This document shows positions 9,438-18,378 of a DNA stretch of 64,000 nucleotides, piece by piece; within the stretch, counting starts at the first letter, position 1; each line of letters opens with the position of its first letter. Source of the DNA: Acidobacteriaceae bacterium (GTDB lineage Bacteria; Acidobacteriota; Terriglobia; Bryobacterales; Bryobacteraceae); NCBI GenBank assembly GCA_019233755.1, contig JAFAMD010000053.1, forward strand, positions 26,673-90,672, in the 5' to 3' direction. Under the pieces are notes generated by a model. The model had not been told where the DNA came from, did no database searches, and saw nothing but the letters and a program-made list of their open reading frames with translations. Made by a program: the position numbers and the translations under genes.

Positions 9438-10554
9438 CTAACATGTCTGAACCAGCCCACACCAAAGGAGAGTAGGCGAACTCAAGGCGTTTGTCCAAAG
9501 CTAGAACTGCAAATACGGCTTCAGAATCTACCATTAACCCCGGAATTCTGTGCCGAATGGCACTCAGTGCAGCACAATGCGCAGAGTTGTTCTTATACAG
9601 ACGCACGGAAACGTAGCTCGCTCCTCTGTTTATTGCATAACGGATAAAGGATATCCAAAACTCTCTCGTGCTATAGACGTGAGAAGGCCCTCCGTCAACG
9701 AGAATAAAACCGTCGCTTTTCAGTTGCAGAATCAAAGCGCCGATTACCATGCTGGTCTCGCTTTCAACGATAGATAAAAATTCGTAGCCGTCTTCCTCTC
9801 GCAAGCGGCTGGATAACAGGTCAAGGTCGCAGGGTGTGTAGATTCTACGATCAGTACAAGTGAAAATATCAGGAGACAGATCTAGATCGCCAAGCGATTC
9901 GATGGGGACAACTCTAAATGTAAAACGTTGCGAACCTGTCGTGACTAATTTTGCAACCGCTCTCAGAGGCAAGAATGTCAATGCCTGAGCGAGATACTTT
10001 GCTACTTCGGCAACTGCAACCCTTTGGCCAAGCCGCGCTGCTACAATTCTCGATGCGCGATCCACCACAAGCTTGGCCCGCAGAGGCCAGAAAATGTTGG
10101 TAAATGGCATCCCCACCATCTGAAACCCCTTTTTTCGGTGCGGATTCCGAGCAACGGGTGAAGGCCAGGTCTGAAGGAAACGGACGCCACGCTCGCGTGC
10201 GGATCGGATTAACTCATCGAGCAGAATCGCATAGATATCAGGGCGGTAGATATCGAACGCGACATCTCTGTGAAGGGAAGCAAGTTCTGGTTTCCAGACA
10301 ATCACCCGCTCGCAATCTATTATGAGGGGAAAGGGAAAGCTGGAAAGCAAACCAGCTAACCGATTTCCCCAATATGCGAAATGAAAGAGCGCTGCACCGA
10401 GGGAAGATGATCGGCAATACCGCTCTACAGCGTACTGCGTTTGGAGCTTCGTAAAGTATGGTTTGACGAGCGAGAGAATCAACGAGGCATCGGGTGTCTC
10501 GGTTGAGTGGATCGATACTGAATCCGCTCTATGGAGCGTTACATCCTGAATCAA
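9424..10554 (-). CDS. GNAT/FemAB-like acyltransferase, EPS locus
   Basis: A 376-residue protein with two GNAT-like halves. The first contains AYWGNRLAGLLSSFPFPLI and an ARERGVRFLQTW helix-strand; the second has GALILQLKSDGFILVDGG, then a sequence on crowding at RYAINRGASYVSVRLYK. These resemble FemAB/peptidoglycan-bridge and other GNAT-superfamily transferases, but I recognise no named subfamily. It is co-transcribed with the deacetylase (14-bp overlap). A transferase of this fold is a plausible acceptor-side enzyme for the acyl group assembled on the carrier protein at 13691-14011; that link is inference only. The predicted start is TTG at 10554, a weak choice with no clear Shine-Dalgarno. 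Confidence 0.55.
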   Translation of the reverse strand: MIQDVTLHRADSVSIHSTETPDASLILSLVKPYFTKLQTQYAVERYCRSSSLGAALFHFAYWGNRLAGLLSSFPFPLIIDCERVIVWKPELASLHRDVAFDIYRPDIYAILLDELIRSARERGVRFLQTWPSPVARNPHRKKGFQMVGMPFTNIFWPLRAKLVVDRASRIVAARLGQRVAVAEVAKYLAQALTFLPLRAVAKLVTTGSQRFTFRVVPIESLGDLDLSPDIFTCTDRRIYTPCDLDLLSSRLREEDGYEFLSIVESETSMVIGALILQLKSDGFILVDGGPSHVYSTREFWISFIRYAINRGASYVSVRLYKNNSAHCAALSAIRHRIPGLMVDSEAVFAVLALDKRLEFAYSPLVWAGSDMLGVGF

Positions 10555-10599
10555 CTTAGTACTCGGATTTAATTAAGCGCAGGAGAATTGAAGTGCACG

Positions 10600-12633
10600 T
10601 CAGCGGCTCAGCGGAAGACTCGCGGCGCACCCATCTTGGATTTCGCGGAGCTCGGGACGTCTGTTCCGCCTCGGCTGTGTTCGACCTGTCAACGGCGGTG
10701 CGGCCTCGGGCACGAGTCCAACCAGAGCGTCGAGAAGTTCCTCTGCTTCTCCGCCGGCCAACGCCCCCAAGAGGTGACCGATTTTCCAGGTTAAGGCTGC
10801 CGGGTCCTCGAGAACCGTATCGACAAGCCGGATCTTGTCAATTTTGGTTGCCACAGTCCGCTCGACAGATGACATCAGGTCCTCGGTCAACTTCTCGCCT
10901 GGTCGCAACCCGACGTAGCAAAGAGGGACGTCTACGTAAGGTTCAAGGCCGCTGCAACGGATGATGTTCTCAGCGAGCTCTTTGATCTTCACTGGCTCGC
11001 CCATCTCGAGCATGGCTATCCGACCCGCCGCCTCGGGCAGCGATGTCGACAGGAGCACCAACTGGCAAGCCTCCGATATGGTCATGAAGTACCGGGTCGC
11101 GTCCGGGTGCGTCACCGTGAGCGGGCCGCCTTTGGCCAGCTGTCGCTGAAACAGAGGAATTACGCTTCCGTTTGAACCCAGCACGTTTCCGAATCTAACG
11201 ATGCGGAAATCCGTGCGGAAACGGCGCAGATCGGGCCAACCGAGGACCACCCGTTCCGCCACGCGCTTGGTCGCACCCATCACACTGGAGGGTCGCACCG
11301 CCTTGTCAGTCGAGATCAACACAAAGCGTGCGGCACCGTAGACACCCGCGCAATGTGCGACACATAGAGTTCCACACACGTTGTTGCGCACCGCCTCAAA
11401 CACGTTTGCTTCCATCAGGGGCACGTGCTTGTACGCGGCAGCGTGAATCACAATGTGCGGCCGGTAAGCCTCAAAAACCTTGCTCATCCTGTGCTCGTCG
11501 GTGACGTCAGCGATTACGGCCACCACGTCCAGGCCACCGTTCCCCTCCTGCAGCTCAAGCTGAATAAAGTACAGAGGGCTCTCGGCAATTTCGACCAGAA
11601 CTAACCGGGCTGGACCCAGCTTGGCCACCTGTTGGGCCAGTTCCGAACCGATCGATCCGGCTCCACCCGTAATTAGCACAATGTTCCCGCGAATCTGCCG
11701 CTCTACCTCTGATAAATCAAGATGAATGGCGCCGCGACCCAGTAGATCGTCAATCGAAACGTCGCGGATTTGGGTCAGCTCCGCCTTGCCTTGCAAGACT
11801 GCAGATAAGGAAGGGATGACTTTGCAAGCAAGCGCGGCCCTGCGGCAACATGCGACAATCCGAAACATCTGCTGGTGGGTCGCGCACCCGATCGCCACGA
11901 TGGCGGTGGTGGCTCCGTAGAGCTGGGCGACCCGGCCAATTTGGTCGAGACCGCCTGCCACCGGCACCCCGTGCAACGACGTATGCCATTTGGCCATGTC
12001 ATCATCGACCAGAGCCACTGGATGCAGCCCCCCGAACGGGTCGCGCCTGAGTTGCCGGAGCAGCATTTCCGCCGCACTACCGGCGCCGATGATAAGGACG
12101 CGCAGGCCCTTTCGTTCCCCTCGCAGGATACCGGGTGAGCCTTCGGATAGCAGCCGGATGGCGAATCGGGCGCCACCGAAACCGACGATAGACAGCGTCC
12201 AATCAATACAGAAGATCGAACGAGGAAATCCACCCAGTCTACCGGACAGCATCACCGTAGTCGCGCTGGCGCAAACCGCTAAGGTAGTGGCTTTGATCAG
12301 AGCGGAGAGGTCTACGACGCCTGCATAGCGCCAGGGGCTATCGTAAGCGCCGAACATCCACAACCCTACAAGTTGGAAGCCCACGAAAACCGGGAGTCCC
12401 CGGAGCATTAGCTTGATATAGATTGCCGGGGCCGCGTCATCAAAACGGATCAGAAAGGATGCACAATAGATTACGGCCGCCAGCGCAGTGTAAATCATGA
12501 CCATCGCGAGCCGCCGAAAAAGTGTGTGCCGTCGCACCTCGATGCCGTCAAAGCGCGACGAACGCGACCCAGCATCCTGGTGACGTGCCCCAAACAAATT
12601 GACATCATCGTCCAGCAGACGATGCGCCTTCAT
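10600..12633 (-). CDS. CapD/WbpM-family nucleotide-sugar 4,6-dehydratase, membrane-anchored
   Basis: Converts a UDP-N-acetylhexosamine to its 4-keto-6-deoxy form in the WbpM/FlaA1 family, a first step to bacillosamine- or QuiNAc-like sugars. The N-terminal third has four hydrophobic helices (for example MVMIYTALAAVIYCASFLI), then a CoA-binding-like Rossmann domain (VLIIGAGSAAEMLLRQL) and the catalytic SDR domain (VLITGGAGSIGSELAQQ, YKHVPLMEAN, STDKAVRPSSVMGATKR). ATG at 12633 is chosen because GGAG sits 6 bases upstream; an in-frame ATG at 12750 would overlap the formyltransferase gene by 34 bp. Starting at 12633 leaves an 83-bp gap. The family is certain; the stereochemistry and sugar are not determined. 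Confidence 0.92.
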   Translation of the reverse strand: MKAHRLLDDDVNLFGARHQDAGSRSSRFDGIEVRRHTLFRRLAMVMIYTALAAVIYCASFLIRFDDAAPAIYIKLMLRGLPVFVGFQLVGLWMFGAYDSPWRYAGVVDLSALIKATTLAVCASATTVMLSGRLGGFPRSIFCIDWTLSIVGFGGARFAIRLLSEGSPGILRGERKGLRVLIIGAGSAAEMLLRQLRRDPFGGLHPVALVDDDMAKWHTSLHGVPVAGGLDQIGRVAQLYGATTAIVAIGCATHQQMFRIVACCRRAALACKVIPSLSAVLQGKAELTQIRDVSIDDLLGRGAIHLDLSEVERQIRGNIVLITGGAGSIGSELAQQVAKLGPARLVLVEIAESPLYFIQLELQEGNGGLDVVAVIADVTDEHRMSKVFEAYRPHIVIHAAAYKHVPLMEANVFEAVRNNVCGTLCVAHCAGVYGAARFVLISTDKAVRPSSVMGATKRVAERVVLGWPDLRRFRTDFRIVRFGNVLGSNGSVIPLFQRQLAKGGPLTVTHPDATRYFMTISEACQLVLLSTSLPEAAGRIAMLEMGEPVKIKELAENIIRCSGLEPYVDVPLCYVGLRPGEKLTEDLMSSVERTVATKIDKIRLVDTVLEDPAALTWKIGHLLGALAGGEAEELLDALVGLVPEAAPPLTGRTQPRRNRRPELREIQDGCAASLPLSR

Positions 12634-12716
12634 CCCGTTCTCCGGTTCCCTTTTCCCCATTCCAATCGCACCGTGGAAGGACTCAGTTATTGTCGAAACG
12701 TCCCTCGCTAGGTTTC

Positions 12717-13694
12717 TCACGCCGTCAACGGACCTACACCTTGATCGCAATATGTTCCACGCAGCTCATCTGATCGACTATGGCTCATCTGGCCGCCTCG
12801 CGTCAGAATAAGATGCGGCATAACGGACCGGCTGGCGATCTTCAACCGCTGAACCAAGACCCATTCATCCGCGCATGCTATCAACGCTCCGGCAGTGTCA
12901 CATTGCCCCACAACCCCAGGTGCCTCGTTACATGCCTTATGAGTCCGAACAGCCCTAGCAATGCCAACATCGTAACCTTGCCACCTTGTAGTCGGATGGC
13001 CCCACGGCGAGAGATAGGGAGAGTAATCACACGCACGGACAAAGTTAACTACATCGCGCGCCGGCGCTTTCCACGACAACTGGCCATTCTGAGGAATTTG
13101 TTTACCAAAATACCGACGACGCTGTAGTTGCTGCTTAATCCTTGGGATAGCATGCGGATTCACAAAAGCCGTCTCCAGCATTTGCAAGATCAACGGTACC
13201 CCATGTATCACGCACTTGTGAATAAGCGAAATCGGCGTTTCATTTTCATCAACGGAAAACCTCTTCTCGTATGCGATGTCCCCGGCGTCAATCTCTTGCG
13301 ACATCCAGTGGACAGTTACGCCATAGTTACTCTCACCCCGGTAAATGGCCCAACTCACCGTATTCAGGCCCGCATATTCCGGCAATGGGCCCGGATGCAT
13401 ATTGAAGGCACCGATGCGAGGCGCCAGCAGAACCTCTTTCTGAACGATGTACCGCGAATGAACATTTAGAATAATGTCAATCCGCGCCGATTTGACTTCG
13501 ACCCCAAAATGTGGATCTTTTACGCGTTGTGCAGGCCAAATGGCATATGCCAGACGATTGGCTGCGGCCGCTATGGATAGGTCTCCTTTAGGCGAGAGCG
13601 ACGTCATGACGGCCACGATCTCGTAGCCTGTACCCGCGATAGCCTTCAACACTTGCAAGGCCGCCGACTCCTCGCCAATCAGCAGAATCCTCAT
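12717..13694 (-). CDS. Formyltransferase (methionyl-tRNA formyltransferase-like)
   Basis: A 325-residue N10-formyl-tetrahydrofolate-dependent formyltransferase. The formyl_trans_N core has the Asn-x-His pair in FNMHPGPLPEYAG (N98, H100) and the aspartate in MSQEIDAGDI (D136), the catalytic triad of this family. The C-terminal segment (VVNFVRACDYSPYLSPWG) matches the Fmt C-terminal domain. It is not adjacent to def or a tRNA-charging gene, so a role in initiator-tRNA formylation is unlikely. It is translationally coupled to the carrier protein (4-bp ATGA overlap), which argues for formylating a carrier-bound amino acid or an amino sugar. Sugar N-formyltransferases such as WbkC/VioF types share this core and remain an alternative. 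Family secure, substrate unknown. Confidence 0.85.
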   Translation of the reverse strand: MRILLIGEESAALQVLKAIAGTGYEIVAVMTSLSPKGDLSIAAAANRLAYAIWPAQRVKDPHFGVEVKSARIDIILNVHSRYIVQKEVLLAPRIGAFNMHPGPLPEYAGLNTVSWAIYRGESNYGVTVHWMSQEIDAGDIAYEKRFSVDENETPISLIHKCVIHGVPLILQMLETAFVNPHAIPRIKQQLQRRRYFGKQIPQNGQLSWKAPARDVVNFVRACDYSPYLSPWGHPTTRWQGYDVGIARAVRTHKACNEAPGVVGQCDTAGALIACADEWVLVQRLKIASRSVMPHLILTRGGQMSHSRSDELRGTYCDQGVGPLTA

Positions 13695-14011
13695 TCTCCG
13701 GCCACTTGATATCTAATGAGGCGCTCGTCTATCCCAGACCACTTCCGATCGGTCAAGAGCTTTGCGATATTGCGAACCGAGCGAAAGGAATCCAGTTCGA
13801 TGTCTTCCAGTGGTAATCGTAGGTGAAAGGCGTGTTCAAGATGCAGAATTAGATCTACCAATGTCATAGAATCTAGAATGCCGACCTGAAAAAGATCAGC
13901 ATCCGGGGAACCGATTCGAACCGAGAGCTTTTCCAGAAATATCGTCTCTATCCGGCGGATAGTTTGTTTCTCTAGCAGTTCCCAGTCAGTTGACGCGGTT
14001 ATCACTTGCAA
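13691..14011 (-). CDS. Acyl/peptidyl carrier protein
   Basis: A small 106-residue carrier protein. The four-helix carrier core includes the phosphopantetheine attachment motif ILDSMTLVDL with Ser48, preceded by DADLFQVG. The spacing and acidic helices fit stand-alone DltC/ACP-like carriers. Its start is TTG at 14011 or GTG at 14005. The frame overlaps the adenylation enzyme gene by up to 26 bp and the formyltransferase by 4 bp. The overlap chain means the carrier, adenylation enzyme and formyltransferase are made from one message and probably act together. No thioesterase, condensation domain or phosphopantetheinyl transferase is seen, so loading would rely on a host transferase. Confidence 0.85.
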   Translation of the reverse strand: MQVITASTDWELLEKQTIRRIETIFLEKLSVRIGSPDADLFQVGILDSMTLVDLILHLEHAFHLRLPLEDIELDSFRSVRNIAKLLTDRKWSGIDERLIRYQVAGE

Positions 14012-15611
14012 CGAGGCTTCTCGCTTTTCTGCTGCCTGTCAAAAACTGGGCTCTCAATCGCGACCTGTCGCATTTCCCATTAACGTTCAGCGGGAATGAG
14101 TCCAGAGCCATCCATTGTGAGGGAATCATATACGGTGGCAACACCCGTGTTAGCTGTTGTCGTAAATCCGAGTGGCATATATCTATCCCCTTCGCGGGGA
14201 CGTACGCGCAGCAGATCGTCGTACCCTCAAACCCATCCATCGGAGTTGCTATCACAGCACACTCTCGCAGAATACCTAGCGCATTGAGGGCGGTTTCAAT
14301 TTCGCCAAGCTCGATCCGGTACCCACGACTCTTGATCTGTGAATCCGATCGACCAAGTAAATATATCAGTTTATCGTTGCCAATTCTTGCCAAATCTCCC
14401 GTCTTGTATATGCGGCCATGCTTACTATGCTGGATGAACACTGACTCTGTTTTCTCTGGCTCTCTCCAGTAGCCGGGGCTCAGTCCGACCCCCTTAATGT
14501 ACAGGTCGCCCACCTCGCCGACTTGTACGTTTTGCAACGAACCGTCCAGAAGTATAAGATCTTCTCCCTCGCAGGCTCTTCCGATGGGAATCGCCGATCT
14601 CTCATCGTCCGGACAACACGGGACCGTATAATAGCTGCTCGCAATTGTGCTCTCGGTTGGGCCGTACAGATTAGTGAATTTTACCTGCGGCAGACGCCTC
14701 ATTAAGTGAATAAGCGTTGGAGTCGGCAGGGCCTCCCCGCACCAGAGTAATCGTTTAAGAGCCGGAAAATCGTTAAACCGCACCACATCGAACTGAACCA
14801 TGTATTTCAGCGCAGACGGAACCGAAAACCATTGAGTCAACCCCGACCGTCTAATGAAGTCGGCTAGCTTATGAGGTAAGAAGCTTATATGCGTTGGTAC
14901 AAGGTGTAACTGAGCTCCCACAAAGAATGTACCGTACACGTCGAAGGTGGATAGATCAAAGTGTAGGGGTGGGTGACACGAGATATGGTCCGAAGGCGCC
15001 ATCTCGAAGTATTTGGTCGCCCATTTGAGAAAGTGGATCACGCTGGAGTGAGTGATCACAACTCCTTTCGGTATGCCTGTCGAACCAGATGTAAACAGTA
15101 TGTGGGCAGTATCTTCCGCTTTGTTTGAGGAATCCGGAACAAAAGCCGACACTGACGGGAGATCATCCCAGCAAAATGCGCTTTCCAGGTTGGTCTCCGG
15201 AATTGCACCCGGCGTCAACCAACCGATCCGCGACGATATCAGCGTTTTGCAGCCGTCTTGAATCGCGCTTAATAGGCTTGCATTCGCAGCGTCCGCTAGG
15301 ATGACCTTAGGCTCGCAAATGTCGATGATTTTCCCAAGGCGCGCAGCGGGGCTAGATATATCCATGGGGACATACATGCAATCCGCCTTCAATACGCCCA
15401 GCATGCCGACTAACGCTGGAAGTGATTTAGGCAACAGAAGCGCCACGCGGTCGCCCCTCTGGCATCCGCAAGCCAACCTTAACAGACGGGCGACACGATT
15501 GCTCGCCTCTTCGAGCTCACGGTACAGCATTCTCTGCTGGCCGGACACAACGGCGATTGCTTCGGGTTGCCTTTCCGCTTGCTGGCGAACGGTATCCTGA
15601 AGCAGCGTCAC
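13986..15611 (-). CDS. Stand-alone amino-acid adenylation enzyme (DltA-like A domain)
   Basis: ANL-superfamily enzyme of 541 residues that should activate an amino acid as AMP ester and load it on the neighbouring carrier. Visible motifs: A3 LFTSGSTGIPKGV (172-184), A4 FDLS with D219 (the aspartate that binds the amino group), A5 NLYGPTE (314-320), A7 YKTGDL (402-407), A8 GRSDSQIKSRGYRIELGE and A10 NGK with Lys513. FDLSTFDVYG resembles DltA, favouring a small amino acid such as Gly or Ala, but the code cannot be read with certainty. Start is GTG 15611 with GGAGG 6 bases upstream, overlapping the monooxygenase stop by 4 bp. It lacks condensation and thioesterase domains, so it is not a multimodular NRPS. 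Confidence 0.88.
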   Translation of the reverse strand: MTLLQDTVRQQAERQPEAIAVVSGQQRMLYRELEEASNRVARLLRLACGCQRGDRVALLLPKSLPALVGMLGVLKADCMYVPMDISSPAARLGKIIDICEPKVILADAANASLLSAIQDGCKTLISSRIGWLTPGAIPETNLESAFCWDDLPSVSAFVPDSSNKAEDTAHILFTSGSTGIPKGVVITHSSVIHFLKWATKYFEMAPSDHISCHPPLHFDLSTFDVYGTFFVGAQLHLVPTHISFLPHKLADFIRRSGLTQWFSVPSALKYMVQFDVVRFNDFPALKRLLWCGEALPTPTLIHLMRRLPQVKFTNLYGPTESTIASSYYTVPCCPDDERSAIPIGRACEGEDLILLDGSLQNVQVGEVGDLYIKGVGLSPGYWREPEKTESVFIQHSKHGRIYKTGDLARIGNDKLIYLLGRSDSQIKSRGYRIELGEIETALNALGILRECAVIATPMDGFEGTTICCAYVPAKGIDICHSDLRQQLTRVLPPYMIPSQWMALDSFPLNVNGKCDRSRLRAQFLTGSRKARSLVASDNRVN

Positions 15612-16684
15612 ATATCCCTCCGTCGCCGCGCGAGGTCGAAAACCGTGCCAATATGAGCGAGTTCCTCCTCGCTCGCGGGCACATCCAGAATGAACTTCCG
15701 GTACCCAACTGACAAGTATTTCGAAAGGTGCTCCGCAACTTGTGTATAACTGCCGACCAAATATGGACAGAACGTTTTGTAGCTTTCGAACGGCCTAAGC
15801 CAGTAGATGTTCCGCGTGCTGTTCGAGGTTTTGAATCCTTCCGACAAAGTTCGGTGCCACACCGAATCTGACACCTTCATGGCGAGTTCATGCTTTATCT
15901 GCCCCGCACGATCGGCGGGGAAACGTTCCTCTGCAATCTGCCACGACTCGTCCTCCGTTTCGCGGGCAATGATTCCAAGCCGCATGCCGCAGCCACCGTT
16001 ATGATATGGGGGCGGCGCAGCATCAGCATCTGCCGGCCCTGGATATTTCACGGGCATCGCGTCAAGCAACTGGGCCGCCATCAATCCTGCCTCGGAGGAT
16101 CCGGAGATGGTGATAAACGGAAAAAGCCCCGTTGGCAAGGGCGGCTTCAGACTAAGCCGCTCGACACGATAGAACTCTCCATCAAAACTCGTGGGCGAAC
16201 TGCCTTCCAAAAGCCGTTGAATAATCCGTACGTATTCGACGAGCCTGTCGTATCTCTTATCATGCGGCGTTGTATCGTTCAGTGCCACCAAGTCATTTGT
16301 AAAACCGCCCGCGACGAAGTTTAGTGATATTCTCCTGTTATAGAAGTAACTAAGCGTACTTACCATTTTTGCAACCGTGTATGGATGCATATACATCGGC
16401 TGCACAGCAACAAGAGGGGAAAGCGATCTGGTGTTTTGAAGGACGATCTGGGCGAGCAACCAAGGATCCACGAGACCGTTGTCCGTGTAGACAAGCATAC
16501 CCTCGCAGCCAGCTTCATCACTCCAACGCGAAACATCGCGGACGTTTCTTATGTAAGTTTCACGATCCATTCCCCGGGAGGGAGGACAGGTCGTAAATAA
16601 ATCGACGCTCACCTTGGACCTAGCCTCGCTAACTGCTTGGCATAGAGGCATTTCTATTCTGTCTTCCACGAGATTGCCATTCAT
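15608..16684 (-). CDS. LLM-class flavin-dependent oxidoreductase
   Basis: Luciferase-like monooxygenase of 358 residues, TIM-barrel family of SsuD and LuxA. Diagnostic pieces are the early VDLFTTCP strand, WSDEAGCEGMLVYTDNGLVDPW, the flavin region ISLNFVAGGFTNDL and the late GSSEAGLMAAQLLDA phosphate-binding segment. Family role: FMNH2- or F420-dependent oxidation with O2; members linked to carrier proteins oxidise tethered acyl or aminoacyl groups, for example hydroxylation in some NRPS/PKS systems. It is first in the coupled cassette (4-bp GTGA overlap with the adenylation gene). A flavin reductase is not visible in the window. The substrate is inferred, not shown. Confidence 0.87.
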   Translation of the reverse strand: MNGNLVEDRIEMPLCQAVSEARSKVSVDLFTTCPPSRGMDRETYIRNVRDVSRWSDEAGCEGMLVYTDNGLVDPWLLAQIVLQNTRSLSPLVAVQPMYMHPYTVAKMVSTLSYFYNRRISLNFVAGGFTNDLVALNDTTPHDKRYDRLVEYVRIIQRLLEGSSPTSFDGEFYRVERLSLKPPLPTGLFPFITISGSSEAGLMAAQLLDAMPVKYPGPADADAAPPPYHNGGCGMRLGIIARETEDESWQIAEERFPADRAGQIKHELAMKVSDSVWHRTLSEGFKTSNSTRNIYWLRPFESYKTFCPYLVGSYTQVAEHLSKYLSVGYRKFILDVPASEEELAHIGTVFDLARRRRDM

Positions 16685-16844
16685 ACCAGCAGCTGTTTAA
16701 GAATTCTGATGCTGATTCGCGGCGCATTTATTTATACAAACGAGATTTCATCTTCTGCATGTAGAACGATGACCATTCGCCTGCTCGCGCCAGCGCCCAG
16801 TCCGGAGAATCCTTCCGCTGCCCGCGCTGCTGCAATCGCATTGG

Positions 16845-17385
16845 TCAAAATAATTGAAAGACTGGAGACAGAAGATCAGATGCTGGCGTGGACGTACAGG
16901 CCGAGATACCTCCGGCGGATAGGGAGGCGCGATCCATTTTTACGGCGACGGATCTCTGGAGAATGTGAACCGACACAACCAGCCACTTCTCGTCGCTATC
17001 CTCTGACACGACGCCGCGAATGCCCCGCAGTGGTCCTGAGTTCAGGAGGACCTCTTCTCCTGGACAGACATAGGTCCACGGACTTAGCACGACCCGGATG
17101 CCAGCATACGCCTAATCGCCTCGACCTCCTAATCCGGAATAACGGCAGGTACGCAGCCGCTAGATATGATCGAAAACACCCTCGGGATCATTAGCACAGG
17201 GAGTGCTGTCGGGCGTCCAAGCGGCAAAACACATACCCAGGGAATAGCGGCAGGTCGAATTTTTTACTATTTCGGTGACGCTTTGGGTATGTCAGCCAGA
17301 ATGGTTCGTAGTCCTCGTTCCGCAAAATCAGCTCTACATTTTCTTGTGCCGGCTTTTTTACATAAACGGCTGCCCATGAAGTGGG
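16845..17385 (-). pseudogene. Decayed NusG-like (UpxY/LoaP/RfaH type) antiterminator
   Basis: Three reading frames together reconstruct a NusG-family protein. Segment 1 (from 17385) reads TSWAAVYVKKPAQENVELIL through to FDLPLFPGYVFCRLDARQHS. A one-base deletion shifts to PVLMIPRVFSIISSGCVPAVIPD, which ends in an in-frame TAG and continues EVEAIRRMLASGS. A second shift leads to the KOW domain PWTYVCPGEEVLLNSGPLRG, RGVVSEDSDEKWLVVSVHIL and QRSVAVKMDRASL, ending at 16845. No ATG is available in frame at the N-terminus. Intact relatives sit first in polysaccharide operons and stop premature termination of the long transcript. The gene is therefore broken here, upstream of the EPS module. Frames were read by eye; sequencing error is possible, but two shifts plus a stop favour true decay. 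Confidence 0.75.
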
Positions 17386-18306
17386 CTATGATTCAAGCAA
17401 GACACAGTCGCACCCGCAATTACACCTGGACGTAGTCTGCTTTCTGCTTTCTATGACGAAAGGCTGAAGGTGAAGGAAATTCGAATAAAGCTCCGCCCTC
17501 TTACGGCGGGAGGTCACATTTTTTCGATGCCTGACGCGCAGACCGACATGTAACCCGATAGGCCGACCTATCCTGCTTTATATGAAAGGCGTCTTGATTC
17601 TGGAGCAAGAGCACACTGCTGTCAATTGCGCGATTTACCAGCTATATAAGCATTTTCACTTCAAATGATTTACCGTCAAGTACTCCATTTATGGGCCATA
17701 TAGCGAAACAATCCTGAGTATAATCGGCTCTCGCTTCCCTGCCGTCTGGCCCTGTACGGCCGGGATTTGCAAAGCTTGGAGTCGCTTCAACTCACGTTCT
17801 AACTCTTGCCCTTCGTTTGCTCAATTGCCAGCACCGCCGTGTCGGGTCGTCGCTGTGCCGTTCAGGGGCCCGCGATTGTGATTCGCCGAAACAAACGACA
17901 CTCCTGGACCGTCGCTCCAACTGAGCCTAAGAAATGGTTTTGCTGTTTTCCATTCTGAATCGCGTACCGAAGGAGGACGGCGGCAGGGAAGCGAAACTCC
18001 TTACAGCGAGGCGGATGATCCGGTGTGGTGCAGGGCTCTTGCCGTCTCCCCTGCTTTGTGGCGGCCCGGGAACGGGAAATCGTTCAGCAAGAACAGCCCG
18101 GGGGAGTCTGATCGAAGCGGGAGGTCACTTCGGCGGGGTGGTAGGGGCAGCAGGGTGACAAGGACATGCCGAGCAACTGGAGAAACCGTCCTCGTCCCAG
18201 CGAGAAATCGTTGGAGCAAGGTAGATCGTATAACCGGCGCAACCGGGAAAGCGGTCGAAGGCGAGACGGTGGCGGCTAGGCCTGCAGTAGCGAAGAAGCA
18301 GGGTAA
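17386..18306. other. Gene-free region between EPS locus and IS debris
   Basis: About 920 bp. I see no convincing coding sequence on either strand; the short frames lack recognisable motifs. 17540-17730 is markedly AT-rich. A CCGCC/GGCGG hairpin lies at about 17502-17516, without an adjacent T run. From about 18020 the sequence turns GC-rich with repeated elements such as GAAATCGTT (twice), resembling structured non-coding DNA, perhaps an end of a mobile element. The expected N-terminal part of the IS1634-like transposase is not recognisable here. Confidence 0.35.
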
Positions 18307-18378
18307 TGCCTGCGGAGCGAAGAGGCCGCGCAAGCGCGCTGGCTGAAGACGATTGAAGTCTTCAACGAGCAAGGCGAG

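Noticed and set aside
17502..17530. Rho-independent terminator
   Set aside because: CCGCC/GGCGG hairpin is followed by TTTTTT only after 9 further bases, so spacing is wrong.
18020..18306. Group II intron 5' end or missing transposase N-terminus
   Set aside because: GC-rich, repeat-like sequence suggested this, but neither intron boundary motifs nor the MYVRxKHR-type N-terminus could be found.
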